Below, piece by piece: positions 44,695 through 57,299 of a DNA stretch of 64,000 nucleotides; positions within the stretch are counted from its first letter, which is position 1; each line of letters opens with the position of its first letter. Below the pieces are notes generated by a model. That model was not told the origin of the DNA. It saw only the letters and a program-made list of their open reading frames with translations, and searched no databases. Made by a program: the position numbers and the translations under genes. This DNA comes from Dolomedes plantarius (taxonomy: Eukaryota; Arthropoda; Arachnida; Araneae; Dolomedidae), in assembly GCA_907164885.2 (NCBI GenBank), contig OU015493.1:47580723-47644722 (forward strand). The letters run 5' to 3'.

Positions 44695-45560
44695 AGAATT
44701 TTTTTCAGATAGCGTGTTTCAAATTTTTCATCAACCAAAAAATTTTCTACATAAAAACTCTTCAGGAAACTAGATTTCCTAAAGAGTTTAGGAAATTATA
44801 TGAAAAATTTTCCTAATATGCCATAAAATCTTAATTTTTTTTCTTATTGCCCTCTTCCCTTTTGTTTATGCAATTTTTTGTGCATTGTTTTGTTCAGTCC
44901 ATATGCATTTTTTTACGGAAATGTATGTAATTTATTTATTATATATTCTTTGTAATATTCGTTTTTATACTATCAAACTTGCGTCGTTAGTTCCAAAATA
45001 ATTTGCACTCTCACTAAATGAATTTAGCGAAACAATTGACCGTTCATGTTTCTATTAACGATAATAATATGTACATTTTTCCATCTTTACTGCTAAATTA
45101 TGTAACCTTTTTTTACAGCTTAAGTTACTTTCTGTTCGATGACTTTTCGCCGAAGCGGTTCACTTAAGTGCAATAGAAAGATTTCGGAAACGAGACATAT
45201 TAATTTTTATATAATTTTAAATGGGTAAAAAACTGATATGTTTATTTCTATCGAACCAGTTAACCATAACACACCGGCTTTATATTTTGTTCATAGAGAA
45301 GCGTTTAAAAATTAAAACTATTGACACCATGTAATATGTGTACGAAACTTCTTATAAAAAGGAATATCAAATAGCATTTTATGTACTAATGTCTAAGTAT
45401 GGTGCTGATTATGTTTCTACAGCGATAGTTAAACATGGCATAGAAATCGATATTAAAATAAGCAGATCGAGGTCTGGAATGTTCCAACCACGTTTCTACT
45501 GGCCAAAATATCTATTCTATGGTAGAAACAGAAATGCCCTTCACATAATAAAAAAATTTG
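44689..45560. other. AT-rich stretch without visible gene
   Basis: Short inverted pieces of AGGAAA/TTTCCT near 44765-44815. The open frame at 45338-45583 matches no family I recognise. Confidence 0.4.
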
Positions 45561-45635
45561 AGCCCTTTCCGTATAGTGGTTAACGTCACAAGGTCCCTCA
45601 TAGTGCACCCGAATTCGATTCCCTACTGAGGCATA
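45561..45635 (+). ncRNA. tRNA-like relic or SINE head
   Basis: TATAGTGGTTAACG (A-box-like, as in Asp or Glu tRNAs) is followed about 30 bases later by AATTCGATTCC, two mismatches from the B-box consensus. The acceptor and T stems do not pair well, so this is not a functional tRNA. It may be a pol III promoter relic of a SINE. Confidence 0.4.
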
Positions 45636-45657
45636 CAGGTTTTTATGCCTATATATA

Positions 45658-46565
45658 CACTGCTCAAAGCAATTAGGGGAGCACGTGGTTTTAACGAAAT
45701 TACGCAAATACTTACACCGATAAGTAACTTAAAATAAATTATCCATAATTTAAAGCCTAGAAGGAAACAGAAGAAGAAAACTTCATATGCAAATCAAAGT
45801 TCATGACGTCAAAACCGGAAAAGAACATAAGGGCGGAAATCGGGATGTTGCAGAAACGTCTGTTTCACTGCCTTAACTGTGAAATTCGATTGCTCAGTTA
45901 TTCTCTTTGAGAAAAGGTGACTTGAAAATGTCTCAACAACGTGATTTACCGGAATCCATGGCATGGCGTATTATAGGCAGACTTGAATCCGGGCAAACAC
46001 AACGTAGTGTCGCGGATGCTGTTGGAGTCGCCAGAAGTGTCGGTGCAAGACTGTGGAATCGATTCCAAGAAACAGGAAATGTTTGACGTCGACCAGGGCA
46101 AGGTCGGCCACGCACCACTACAGCAACTGATGACCGGTATATACTGTTAACAGCTCGTCGAAACAGAACAGACAGTGCTACTCAGCTGCAAAGACTGTTG
46201 CTCTTGGCAACAGGACGAAGGGTGTCCAGCCAAACAGTACGCAATAGGCTTCATCAGGGAGATCTCTATGCACGTAGGCCAATGGTCTGCATTCCGTTGA
46301 CCTCACGCAACCGTGTTGCCCGAAGAAGATGGGTTGCTGAACATCGAGATTGGGAGCAACATGATTGGAGCCAAGTGCTGTTTACAGACGAGTCCCGATT
46401 CAGTCTGGAGTGTGACACCCAACGTTTTTTGGTATGGAGGGAAAGGGGCACTCGAAATAACCCCACAATCCGTTCGCGAAAGGTCACAATACAGACGAGC
46501 TGGTTTTTTGGTATGGGGCGGAATCAGCATAGGTGGACGTACGGACCTTCATATCATTCGGAAAA
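45658..46565 (+). mobile_element. Tc1-like transposon, 3' truncated
   Basis: The left terminus CACTGCTCAAAGCAATTAG follows TA at 45656. Homology to transposase ends abruptly near 46565, and no right inverted repeat is visible. It is a different family from the elements at 4952 and 18653. Confidence 0.75.
45928..46565 (+). pseudogene. Tc1-like transposase, stop, frameshift, truncated
   Basis: Starts MSQQRDLPESMAWRIIGRLE with a helix-turn-helix region (QTQRSVADAVGVARS). A TGA at 46084-46086 sits just before the GQGRPR hook motif. The first catalytic Asp is in LFTDESRFSLE. A frameshift near 46465 follows, after which the second frame reads GFLVWGGISIGGRTDLHII. Sequence ends there, so the second Asp and the Glu are missing. 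The first half is well preserved, and translation of the remainder would be unrelated AT-rich DNA. Confidence 0.88.
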
Positions 46566-46804
46566 AATTTTACTCTTAATAAAAATAAGTTTACTCTTAT
46601 ATACAGCTCTTTTTGTACAGTTGATTTAGATAAACTCTTTTACCCAGTCTTTGGTCTCGGGATGCCCTGGTCATCTGGGAGTGTTCGCCTTGGCATAAAA
46701 ACATGTTCAACCAGGGAAGGGGATCACAAGCCCCCCCCCCTCTCTGACCATTTGTGTGCATCGCTCCATTAGACTAATTCTTCTTATATATTTTAACTAA
46801 ATGT

Positions 46805-46809
<5 letters not shown>
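46566..46809. other. Short non-coding segment
   Basis: Contains a run of 10 C at 46731-46740. No gene. Confidence 0.5.

Positions 46810-46857
<48 letters not shown>
46810..46857. repeat. (TA)n microsatellite
   Basis: About 24 TA units left of the mariner-like element. Confidence 0.95.
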
Positions 46858-46859
<2 letters not shown>

Positions 46860-47486
46860 GGGTGTCCCAAAAATGACCGACGATTTGAAAATTCAGTTAA
46901 AGAGAAACGGAAGGCGATAGAAATTTATGGTTTTCTGCATTCTGTTTAGGTAACCAGGGAATTTATTCTCACCAATTTTCAAAATTAGTTACAAAGTTCG
47001 TCAACAGATGGCGCTGCTCACTAGGAAAACTATAAAACAATGTTTTCAAAATAACCACCGTTTGCAGCAACATCGGGGCGCAGTCTGAGGTCAAAATTCG
47101 CAGACGCCCGTGCAAATATTTCAGTTTGAATGTTCTGACAAGCAGCAGAGATGTACTGTTCCAGTTCATCTACAGTTTGTGGACTGAGACAATACAACTG
47201 GTCTTCCAAGTATCCCCAAAGAAAAAAATCGCATGGCGTCAAATCTGGCGAATAGGGAGGCCAATCCATGCCACTTTTTGTATGGTTCTTGCTTTGAAAA
47301 CATTGTTTTATAGTTTTTCCCAGTCCGCAGTGCCATCTGTTGACGAACCTTGTAACTAATTTTGAAAATTGGTGAGATCAAATTCCCTGGTTACCTAAGC
47401 AGAATGCAGCAAATAATACATTTCTATCACCATCCGTTTTTCTTTAATTGATTTTTCAAATCGTCGGTCATTTTTGGGACACCCGG
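46858..47486 (-). mobile_element. Internally deleted mariner-like element with long inverted repeats
   Basis: Ends CCGGGTGTCCCAAAAATGAC in inverted orientation at both termini, flanked by TA tracts. The inverted repeats extend about 190 bp each (46858-47050 and 47297-47486) with scattered mismatches. The middle retains part of a transposase. Confidence 0.9.
47030..47269 (-). pseudogene. Mariner-type transposase C-terminal fragment
   Basis: The frame reads MDWPPYSPDLTPCDFFLWG, the third catalytic block of mariner-like transposases (PDL.P.DFFLW, where the last Asp is catalytic in the DD34D group). It continues as a helical tail (TVDELEQYI, VAANGGYFEN). The first two catalytic Asp residues and the DNA-binding domain are absent. 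The last residues run into the long inverted repeat, so the repeat was once coding sequence. Confidence 0.8.
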
Positions 47487-47492
47487 TATATA

Positions 47493-47572
<80 letters not shown>
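47487..47572. repeat. (TA)n microsatellite
   Basis: About 43 units with one TG interruption. Confidence 0.95.
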
Positions 47573-47573
<1 letters not shown>

Positions 47574-48395
47574 CTCTTTTAAAAATAAGTTATGAAATGT
47601 AGAGAAGTTTGAAACTAAGTGACCCCTTCTAGTTAGCAAGAAATATGTACATAGAAATGTAATATCCTTTTCTCCCCACCGGGTAATTCCATTGCAAAAA
47701 TATATATTTTTAATTCAATGATTCCCAATCTGCGAGTTGCCAAGAGTTTTTTCTGGGGGGTCGCCAAGACTTTATTGAAATAACGCAACTGTTCTGTGAA
47801 TTTCACCGAATTTTTTTCCATATTTATTTACCATTGTTGGGTGAAATTTGAAGAATACCTTAACAGGTATTAATTATCTGTTGTGCACAAATTATAATCC
47901 GGAAAATAAGTAGCGATACTAAAAACTACTGTTAAATAACATACCAAGCACATGACGTTTATACACACTGTCTAACTAAATAAAGTAATAACAGACTATT
48001 ATATCAGTAGAAAGCTAAAAAAAAAAAAAAAAACTAATTTTGATTGGCTGTTCATTATGTGACTGGGTTACGCTCATTCCAGTCTTGGAGGCTTGTTCCA
48101 GTAACCCTCAAACTCAGGGCTGTGACGTTTTTAAACGTCTTGTTCAAAGCGGAAATGCAATTGGTTAGAGATCTATTACCTTTATGTGGCGGTAAATGCC
48201 ATTATTTGGCGGTCTTCAGTAATTAAATAATGTAGTTTTATTTAGATAAATTTTTTTTCTATTTTTAATGTTATATAATTCTGAAACTGTTCATTATTTT
48301 ACACATATCTGAATGATGGTTTGTTAGTGTTCTCCATTTCTTAAAAATCGAGACATTTAAAAGCCACAGTGTATTTTGAGCAACGTTGTCATCAG
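47573..48395. other. Non-coding stretch
   Basis: A hAT-like end fragment near 47715-47765 (ATTCCCAATCTGCGAG ... GGGGGGTCGCCAAG), an A17 run near 48018, and nothing else recognisable. Confidence 0.45.
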
Positions 48396-49080
48396 TCTAT
48401 ATTAATAAAGCAAGTTCCGGGTCTGTCTGTCGGTCACACTCTCCGGGTGTACCGCCTCAATGTGTGCGTGTGTGCAGCCTATGAAACTTACAGCCATGAA
48501 ATTTGGCACACGGGTAGTTCAGACTATGGGAAAGTGCACCTCGAAGCCCGAATTTTAAATTTTATTCTAGAAAATTTTTTATTTTATGTTTTGTGGAATA
48601 TTTTATGTTTTTTAAACTTAGATTACGATATTTCGGCAAAAAATGATCGTAGAATTTTGATATTTTTACAATCTAAGACTACAGACATTCCTCCTTCAAA
48701 CAAGACCTCATTTGTTTAAAAATTATTTAAAACAGACTAATATTTTCATCAAACTATTAAACCCACTTTTTCGAGAAATTTACGCACTTTTGAGGATCTA
48801 CGGTCGATGCTCTTCGAGTTTTTATCTTACAAAGAAAATATTTACATCATCTGGAAGATGAAACCTTTCTCATTCATATAAACCTCATTTCAAGTCTCTA
48901 TCTGAAAATTTCGATTTTTAATTGAATTTTAAAGAACGATACTTAACACACATTTTCTATCGGTTCTTCAAACGCGAAGAACTGCAAATTCTCCCCTTCG
49001 GTTGTAAACAACGATTGAGTCATTCATTCACTGATTCATTCATCATCTTCCTTTTATGGCTTGAGCATAGCCCGGCTAGT
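48396..49080 (+). mobile_element. Non-autonomous Helitron-like element A
   Basis: Starts TCTATATTAATAAAG and ends GCTTGAGCATAGCCCGGCTAGT, the same ends as the element at 53115-53997. TC start and CTAGT end are Helitron signatures. The internal part 48590-48940 recurs at 57475-57800. No coding capacity is supported. Confidence 0.75.
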
Positions 49081-49477
49081 GCAGAATATATGAACCTTCG
49101 AAATTGAAATGCCACCTAGTGACAAGTCATTCTGCTATCAAAAAGGATTTGGAATTCTTTTGACTTGAAAGTGATCATTCTGAAACTTTGCAATCTGCGT
49201 TGTGCAGCCCATGTATGCCGGTAATCATCAATTTCCAATCCAGAGGCATCCAGAGGCGTTTCCCTTCACGTGGCTACGGAATTGGTTCATGAATTTTCGT
49301 CCGAGCGGCGGGACGCGTTTGTCCAGCCACACGCGAGACGATGGGTCGATGATAGTACGAGGGGCGGGTTCAGCCGCAGCCTAGGAAGCAGGACGAAAGT
49401 CAGTGGGTGTGCCATACAGATACTCCTTGTGTGGAGTGGATTCAGAATCCACAGCCTGCACAGGTAATCAGCAAATA
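49081..49477. other. GC-richer segment, possible relic exon
   Basis: About 49200-49465 is markedly GC-rich compared with its surroundings. It has moderately open frames on both strands (for example 49202-49384 and 49270-49467, plus). It ends CTGCACAG|GTAATC, which resembles a splice donor, and begins after TTGTGCAG. I recognise no protein family. Confidence 0.3.
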
Positions 49478-52400
49478 CTGCGCTTCTTAAACTTTTTTCA
49501 TTTATGACCCCTTTTTATAGTCGGAATTTTTCGTGACCCCCCCAGGAAGTAAGGATATAAAGATAAATATTTACTCAAAAATAATTTATTTATTTCGTAA
49601 ACAATAGACATATGAAAAATAGTTGTCTATATGAAAAGCCATAGTAAATAAAATAAAATACGCTTCTTAGATACTCGCGGCGGCCGACAAGAATTAAGTT
49701 TGTGTGCCCGACGACCCTTAAAGGGGGGCATCAGTAGACCTCGCAGATGTACGATTCAATGTGAATGAATGGCGAAATAACATTTCGCATACCGGGTTCC
49801 CTAATGAATATTTTTGAATTCTGTTTTCGGAATCCGAAAGTAAACTTCCAAAATAAATGCGCAACTTTGCTTATTTTTTTATTCAAAACATTTTTTTAAT
49901 TAAGTTAAATTTTCAAAATTCCAAAACGAAAGACATCGCTTGCTAAAAAGCTCTGTAACAAAATAACTCATAACAATTTCAAAATTTGAAAAACTATCCC
50001 CAAATCTTGAAACTTTAGGCTTTCTTTAAAGATTTTTTTTTCATTTTTTGTGTTAATAGGTAATTAGTATTCTAATTAATAATTTTGCGTTTCCAGCTGT
50101 AAAACGTGAGTTTTCGCCTCAAACTCCTCCCCTCAGGGAAGTGGGGGAAGTTATCTACCTTCCCCATCGACCTTCAGCCTCCGTGTCCAGCGGAGGTTCT
50201 ATTTATAGATCTGAAGCAGATGGGATGGAGAGGTTATTTCCGGTTGTACATATTCATTTTATTTTGTGCTTGCTATACTCGGGGAATACCTAACCTGAAT
50301 GTACGCAAAAGGCTAGAGCAGTACGATTCCGCCATTCCGATACAGTTCGCACTTTTTCTAATTAACAGAGTTGATTAAAGGTACATTTCAGACATAAATC
50401 ATTAAAATAATGATTTAACTGGTAAAACGTAGACACATTTGAGCAACAAAAATGTGGTGTTTCATGTATTTAGTAAATAATGCGCAATACAGCATGCGAG
50501 AGAGAATTTAACGTCATAGCATAATCTGACCATTCACAAGGTTTCGTTTCCTTGGCGGGAGTATCTGGCGTTCAATGTGGATGTGAATTTTTTGTAACAC
50601 CAGGTGTCCTCCGAAAGAAAGTGGCCACTCGGAGGAGGAGCAGTTCTTTTTTCACGGGGGTGGAAAGTGAGGAGGAGATTGTCACCAAACATCCCCCACA
50701 TTTCGCCAACTAAAGGTATTGGCATCAAGGAGGAGTCGATCAGGTGTTACTTCCTGTCGATTGGCTAATGGTTTACCCTAAGAAAAGCAGTGTTTACAAC
50801 ATACAAGTGGGGAGGAATACACATCTGCAGTTAACAATTGAAAGAAAATTTTCAACACTATATCTATTGGAATATTAACTGCCGTGATTTGCTGTGCTAT
50901 CTGAAACGTTTAAACGCTGATTTCTTATGTCTATTTTCCACTTGCAACTAAGCAAAAAATCTTTCACGTTTTCATTTAATTTTTAAACTGGGCAAAAATA
51001 TGGCTAACAAAAACCAAGTTATGAGAAGATATTGCACAAAGGATGAAATTAGAGTTTGACGAAATATTCCCCTAGTTAAATTGCGAAAAATGGGAAATTT
51101 TATAAAGTGTAGAAAAAATTAAATGCATCTGATTTTTCATTGGAAGAGGTCATTAGTGTAGTCATCATAACACTTTAAAGGGCAGTACCGGCTTTAAGCC
51201 GATTTGACCTATTAGATTAGGAATTTTTTTTTTAAATGTCTAAAAGAAAATTGCATAAACAGATATAAAAATTATTCAGAATAACGACTAAACGAAGTGT
51301 GTAAAACGTGCATATGTACTATATCTCAATATGTTGGTTGAAGAAATGGAAGCACTCTTCCATCTTAATATTTCTGAAACCCATAAAAATTTTAAAATTC
51401 CTCGCTACGAGAGATAGAGCTGCTGTCTTTCAGGAAAAACTAACAATTTCAAAAACCCAAATACCCAGAAATCTGCATCTATAATAATAAATTTTTGTAT
51501 GATCCCGTATTTATAAAAGTAAACAGGACTCTAAATTTTATTGAGGATTTCTGAAATTCCCTCACATTACTTCGGGAAATAGTAAGTAGAACGATGCATG
51601 GTTAAAAGTTTATAAGTACAAAAAGTTTAAAAATACATTGATTACATTGAAATAGAAATCAAAACATGTGATTGTTTTCTTAAAGCCTAAATATTTAAAA
51701 CCTTCAAAATTTTCTTAATGCTTAAAGAGGTATAAATATTTTTCGTATGTAATGCTGAAGAGCTGTTGATTATCCTCTACCTCTCATTCTGAGAATCGAC
51801 TTCCACGAGATAGCAACCCTAAAACTAGTGTCAGGTCTTTTAACGGAAGTAAGACAATATACTCCAGATTCAATTCTGTCGTGTAAACCTTTTTGTTGTT
51901 CCTCCAGTTATTTTCATTACGGCGTCTTGTTCAAATTCGTTTGTTTATACTTTTCAGCCTCATAAAGCTGGAAAACCGTTACGAAGTTCTGCTAAGGTTA
52001 TCGTTCTAAATGTTTACACAAGGCTCAGAGAACAGAATCCTATGAAATCAGAAAACGAAATTGTTTTGCTCTGTGCGTCAAAAATTTACGTTCTAAATTA
52101 GTAGAGTCCATACCAAAACGTTTACAGGATATCATTAAAGCTAGAGGAGGACATATTTGCTACTTCATTGCTATACCATGCATTAAGTGAACTTATACTA
52201 ATTAAACAACACATGTGAAATTTTTTGTGTTTGTCCCAATTAATTTTCACAGTCCTATATTTTTGAACAGTTGAATAATTTTAACTTGAAGCTTTAAGGA
52301 CAATTCATGCATATTATCCAACTCCACGTCAGTCTAAGGTCTTTTGTCTCGAAATTGTAGAACTGTCATCCAAAAGAAAATCGAGGAAACATTACCATGT

Positions 52401-53088
52401 TTGAAAAATTGTCCAGCGTTGTTAAGGAGTCTGATGAATTTGATGAGTATCTAAAGCTAGATAATACAGGTCACTTTAAATCTCTGGAATAAAGTTTCAA
52501 CGGTGTTTCCAGAAGTTCAAAGAAGCTGCATTTGCAAGTAACTAATTTTCTTCTCCTCTAGATGTGATTAGTATTCCTGATGAAATACAAGATTAATTTT
52601 TAGGATCTTTGGAGTGATTCATCGGCACGTGATTTGTTTACAGAAACATCGCTCCTTCAGTTCTAGTGTGCTATGTATCAATCCTACCCACAAATATCCA
52701 AACTTGCTTTCCGTATTTTGGTAGAATTTGCCACAACGCACCTGTGTGAGAGTGGATTTACAGCTCTTGTCCAAACGAAATTACGAAATCGACTGAGTAT
52801 CGAATATGATATGAGACTAGCTTTATCAAACACCCAACCACGAATTTCGAAAATGAGTATGCATTTGCAAGCACAGAACTTTTCATTAAAATGATTTCAT
52901 TTACTTCATTTTTGTTAAATTAAATATTTGGGTTCCAATTATATTATTCAAAATTTAGTTTAGTGGTTTTCGTAATATCTTAAAAGTCCTTATTTTTATA
53001 AAAATATACAAGGTGTGAAGGGGGGGTGTCGCGAGGTACGTGAAAACCATTGAAGGGGTCGCGACTCGTAAAAGTTTGGGAAACGCTG
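49478..53088 (+). mobile_element. Degraded hAT transposon
   Basis: The left end CTGCGCTTCTTAAACTTTT then ACCCC is mirrored at the right end (complement CAGCGTTTCCCAAACTTTT then CGACCCC), 15 of 19 matching. The subterminal CACGTACCTCGCGACACCCCCC pattern is typical of this hAT group. Transposase relics lie near the right end. I could not find the 8-bp duplication. Most of the interior is unrecognisable and may include other insertions. Confidence 0.6.
52300..52894 (+). pseudogene. hAT transposase C-terminal relic (ZBED-like group)
   Basis: The clearest part is 52673-52894. The frame reads YPQISKLAFRILVEFATTHLCESGFTAL followed by KLRNRLSIEYDMRLALS, which is the hAT family dimerisation block (SGFSAL...KYRNRL...MRLALS) close to animal ZBED-type domesticated proteins. 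Upstream to about 52300, fragments in several frames are too broken to follow. Stops and frameshifts make it a pseudogene. Confidence 0.7.
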
Positions 53089-53114
53089 TTTTAATTGATC
53101 CCTAAAACGATGAA

Positions 53115-53997
53115 TCTATATTAATAAAGAGACAGAGGTGTCTGTTGATATATCACGTGAGTGCAACGCGACCGGGCGGACCAATCCTCGAAAAAAATGG
53201 CCGACAAATATACAGGAATCGGTGTATTTTTTTCTTCTCATGAAAGTACATAAATATTACATATTTGGAAACAGCTTCGAAAATTGGTAATTTTTTCTGC
53301 GTACACTTATTTTGTTAATTCAATAGTTTTAGAGATATTTGGATTCTAATGAAGCGTCATCGCTCTTTGACGATGTAAACAAAAGGTGATTCGTTCACAG
53401 CGTGATTCTCACTAAAAAATGAATCACTGAAATGAAATGTGTCACCATGTCTATTTTTTTATTTATGAAATTTTTTTTTGAAAAGCTAAATATTCAAATT
53501 GTTTAATAATATTAAATACTTTATTGAAACTAAATAGATATATACTGATTTTTGGTGGATTTACTGATTTTTATGGGAAGGAACAGCGGGGGGATGTCGA
53601 GATCACGTGAGCGTGAAGCAATGGCTGACAATCGTCGAGATCACGTGAGAGTAACACAATGGCCGACAATCGGTGTATTTTTTTTCTCATGAAAGTACAT
53701 AAATGTTACATATTTGGAAAGAGCTTTGAAAAATGATAATTTTTTCTGCGTACACTTATTCTGTTAATTCAATAGTTTTAGAGATATTTTAATTCTAAAA
53801 TCACTCACTGCTGAGAAACCAAATCATCTGGTTCAGTGGTGCTGCCATCTGTCGGCAGCGACGGGAATGAAAATTGAAAGGAATTTATTCACTTGAATTT
53901 AATACATTTGTAGGCCATTTTTTTCTTTTGTGGGACCCGAAGTACATAAATATGTTGCACGGATGGCTTGAGCGTAGCTAGGCTAAGCCCGGCTAGT
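53115..53997 (+). mobile_element. Non-autonomous Helitron-like element B
   Basis: Starts TCTATATTAATAAAGAG and ends TAAGCCCGGCTAGT. The inside holds a diverged duplication (53153-53352 and 53641-53797, landmarks TTTTTTCTGCGTACACTTATT and TTCAATAGTTTTAGAGATATT). It also holds two 38-bp tandem units at 53596-53671 (GTCGAGATCACGTGAG start). Confidence 0.75.
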
Positions 53998-54379
53998 AAT
54001 TTATAATGCGATAGTTGATGCCAAATTTACATCACAAATTCATCTTCTGAATCAGCAGTACACTACAGAAAAAAGGAAATTTTTTGTGTTTTTCCTCCTA
54101 TAATTGTGGTGGGAAATTATGTCTGATTGATTACGTTGGATTTTATCAAATTACATTGTTTTCATGTGCTCGTAAAGGAAACGTTCGTAAAATAACATAT
54201 ACATGTACGAATATACACATAAGGGGAATATACTTACGGTAGACTACGTGCTATGCGTATAATGTGATAAATGCAACATTGCATGAGCGTTTGGGGCGCT
54301 ATAAAAAACACGCATTCAAAGATTATCAGGAATAACTGTTAGAGTTATAAAGGTATTTGAATTTATTCAGTCTGCTATG

Positions 54380-54993
54380 TATAAGTGTGGACCTAATGAA
54401 ACTGGGACATGGATTCGTTCAAACAGGCCCAGTGAGCAGTCATTCGATGTTTCACGACCGAAAGTTTTGAAGACGAAATTTATCTTAGTATGCGGTATGT
54501 GTATACGCATGAGCGTACACAGTATTCAGGTTGTTTAGGAAATTTCGTTAAGAAAGTGTGTGTATGGGACATGCCGATACCTGCTCAAGAACACTTGACC
54601 ATCACCGTGGAAACGACTGTCGTGAACAAGATTTGCTCCGGCGTGTTCGCTGGGAGGTCCACGACCAACCCCCTTTCCCCGCACTCCCAAATAGCCTCGA
54701 CCAGTCTCCATAAGACTACCACATCTTAAGCCCACTGATAAAGACTTTCAAGAGACACCCGTTTGCTAACGACGCAGTTCCATGACTGGTTCCGTAGATT
54801 ACCACGGATGTTCTTTGCTCATTGTATCGAAAATCCAGTAAGCACTGGGACACTTGTTTCTAACGACGCGATTACTTTATGTAGCTGATATATAGCTCAT
54901 GTATCACTATTACTTCCTACATGTTCACATATTCTTACCAGTAAACCATTAGAGAAAAAACAAAAAGCCACGCTTTCATTTGGGCCACCTGTA
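54380..54993. mobile_element. Degenerate mariner-like element, tentative
   Basis: The right border TTTGGGCCACCTGTAT (complement ATACAGGTGGCCCAAATGAAAG) and the left border ATAAGTGTGGACCTAATGAAAC match at about 17 of 24 positions as inverted ends. No transposase motif could be recovered. Confidence 0.3.
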
Positions 54994-57299
54994 TAGAACA
55001 TTAAGTTTGGTATTTTATCGACAGAAATTTTCCGACATTATGATAGTACCGTTATTGCTCTACACAAGTGGTTTCTGGCCTTGTGTTAATCAGGGACCAA
55101 TTGTCAAAATCAAAAAAAAATATATAGTCGGAGACCATCACCCAATCAACCATTTTAGAAGCAAAATGGGTTTAATTTTCTCAACAACTATGATAAAAAG
55201 TTAGAAATAAACTTCGTAGGGAATTTTAAACAGAATAGGACATTTTCAGAATTTCAATAAAAAATTCAGTAAAAAAACATTTTTGTACTGAATTTTATAA
55301 AACTGTCAAATCTGCGGTCGCTTTCAAACGATGGAACTAATTTTTCTAATTAGTCTCTCTGCCCATTTGTTTTTAATTTATTTATAACATTTATTTTTTA
55401 CGGTAATGGCCATGAAAATTATTGTTATACGCTTACTAACGATCCATTATCCATCCTTTCAACGGTTGGGGTGTTAAAATCAAGAAAATTGCGTCTGAGT
55501 GAGGTATCGAGCCCGAATCTTTCAACCTTCACATTCAATACCTTATGTAGTCAATCCCATCTATATATCCATCTTTTTATGTCTAGCCACTCCCCACCTA
55601 CCCTTTGGCTGATCTTTAGACCCTACACTCCGCACTCCCTAGGCATAAAAGACGTTAATTAACACTAGTAGGATACATTATACATAGATTTTTTTTTGCT
55701 AGCTCCCCCACCTCCTCAGAATTATTCAAGCCGCCCCAGACGCCCCGCCCACCCTCAAGGTTTAGAACCTCTGATATAAAGTAACTCACATTTCTAAGTA
55801 CCTTCTCTCAAGCATTAAAATGTACCATAACCTTTTCAAATTAATTAGAGAGATGTTTATAAAAAGTACTGATATACTCTGATGTTATCTGATGAAAATA
55901 TTTACGACCTTTAGCCGCCATTTTTATTGATCGATATATATATATATATATATATATATTGCTTTTATGCGACATTCTACCTTACGTATTGGCTGGACCA
56001 TTTATAAGGCACGTGGGTTATGCTAAATAAAGTCCAAGCGCAAATTTATGAGCCCGAAAATATTTTTTAAAAGATAAATTACCTTTTTCATGAAACATTT
56101 GCTGTGGAAGTATTTATAGAATTCATTTTTAATCAAGGATATTTTAAACTTCAGATCAAAATGATAGATCCCTGAGATATTTAAATGAACAAAATAAGGC
56201 GGTTAAAAATGAAAAGGCGAGAACATAAATATTCATCAAGATGCCATGACGATAAGATAAATTTATGACGAAAATTATTTCTAACCCTCGCTAGAAGTGA
56301 CTTAAGGCTTATGAAAAAAAATAATCCATCTGAATAATAAAAGCTCGTGTAGTGTATTAAACCTTTTCAGTTTTACGGCAAAATGTATATTTTATGTTCA
56401 TTAAAAATCTTTCATTTCATCGAGTAATAAATGATGCATTTTTTGTCAATGCATTTATTTAAAAACTATTCTCGTTATTTGCCATTAATTTTTGTGCATT
56501 AATCCTAAGTTAGGTAATTACGTAATGATAAATAAAAAATCTCGCGTTAAATAATTTTACACAAAGTGATGTTTTAAAGTTAGTTCGTTTTTGATTTGCT
56601 TCTAATTTTTGTTACGTTTTACAAATGTAGATTTTTCATTATTTGTTACAGTTTATGATTTTCAACAGTTAAGTAATGAAGTTCTGATGCATTTGTACCT
56701 CTTTTTGATGAACTTACAAGTTTTCATTATTATTCAGGGAATTTTGAAAAATCACTTTTAATTCAATTAGGCAAGAAAATATTTGACTCGTTTCCTGGAA
56801 TTGCTTGCTACAATTCCTTTTTACATATTTTATTTTACACCTTGAAACTCGTTTAAAAAATGTTACAATTCCAAATATAGTCTAAGCTAACAACAGTTTT
56901 CATAAATTTAATTCGCAACTAGAATATGCTAATTCTTACAGAGGATGTTATTAACATTCTTTCCTTTAAAAATAATGTTTGTAATGTTCGTTTAAAAGAT
57001 TTGTTATTGTATATAATACTATAGTAAACGCACAATTATAAATACGATTTTAAAACGAATTCCATGCGATATTTAACGTTGTTTTATTCTACTTTTAATA
57101 CAATGATCTCTTTATTATGGGCCTTAACCTGGAACCAACTAAAAGAGGCATATATATGAGAAAACCCAAGCTCTATATAATCTAATACAAGATTTATTTG
57201 ATTACCAAGCAGAATTGTTCTGCATTATTTGATTAATAATGCAGAATGTATTCTTAGAAAGGATATTCTGATGACAATATCTCTATTCTAAAAAAAAAG
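54994..57299. other. AT-rich stretch without visible gene
   Basis: Contains a (TA)13 at 55934-55959 and C-rich patches near 55700-55760. No gene, RNA or complete element seen. Confidence 0.5.

Noticed and set aside
50106..50728. Small open frames inside the degraded hAT
   Set aside because: No hAT motif, and I could not link them to a protein family.
54490..54735. Two overlapping frames of 66-79 codons on both strands
   Set aside because: No recognisable family. They lie in a tentative degenerate mariner-like repeat.
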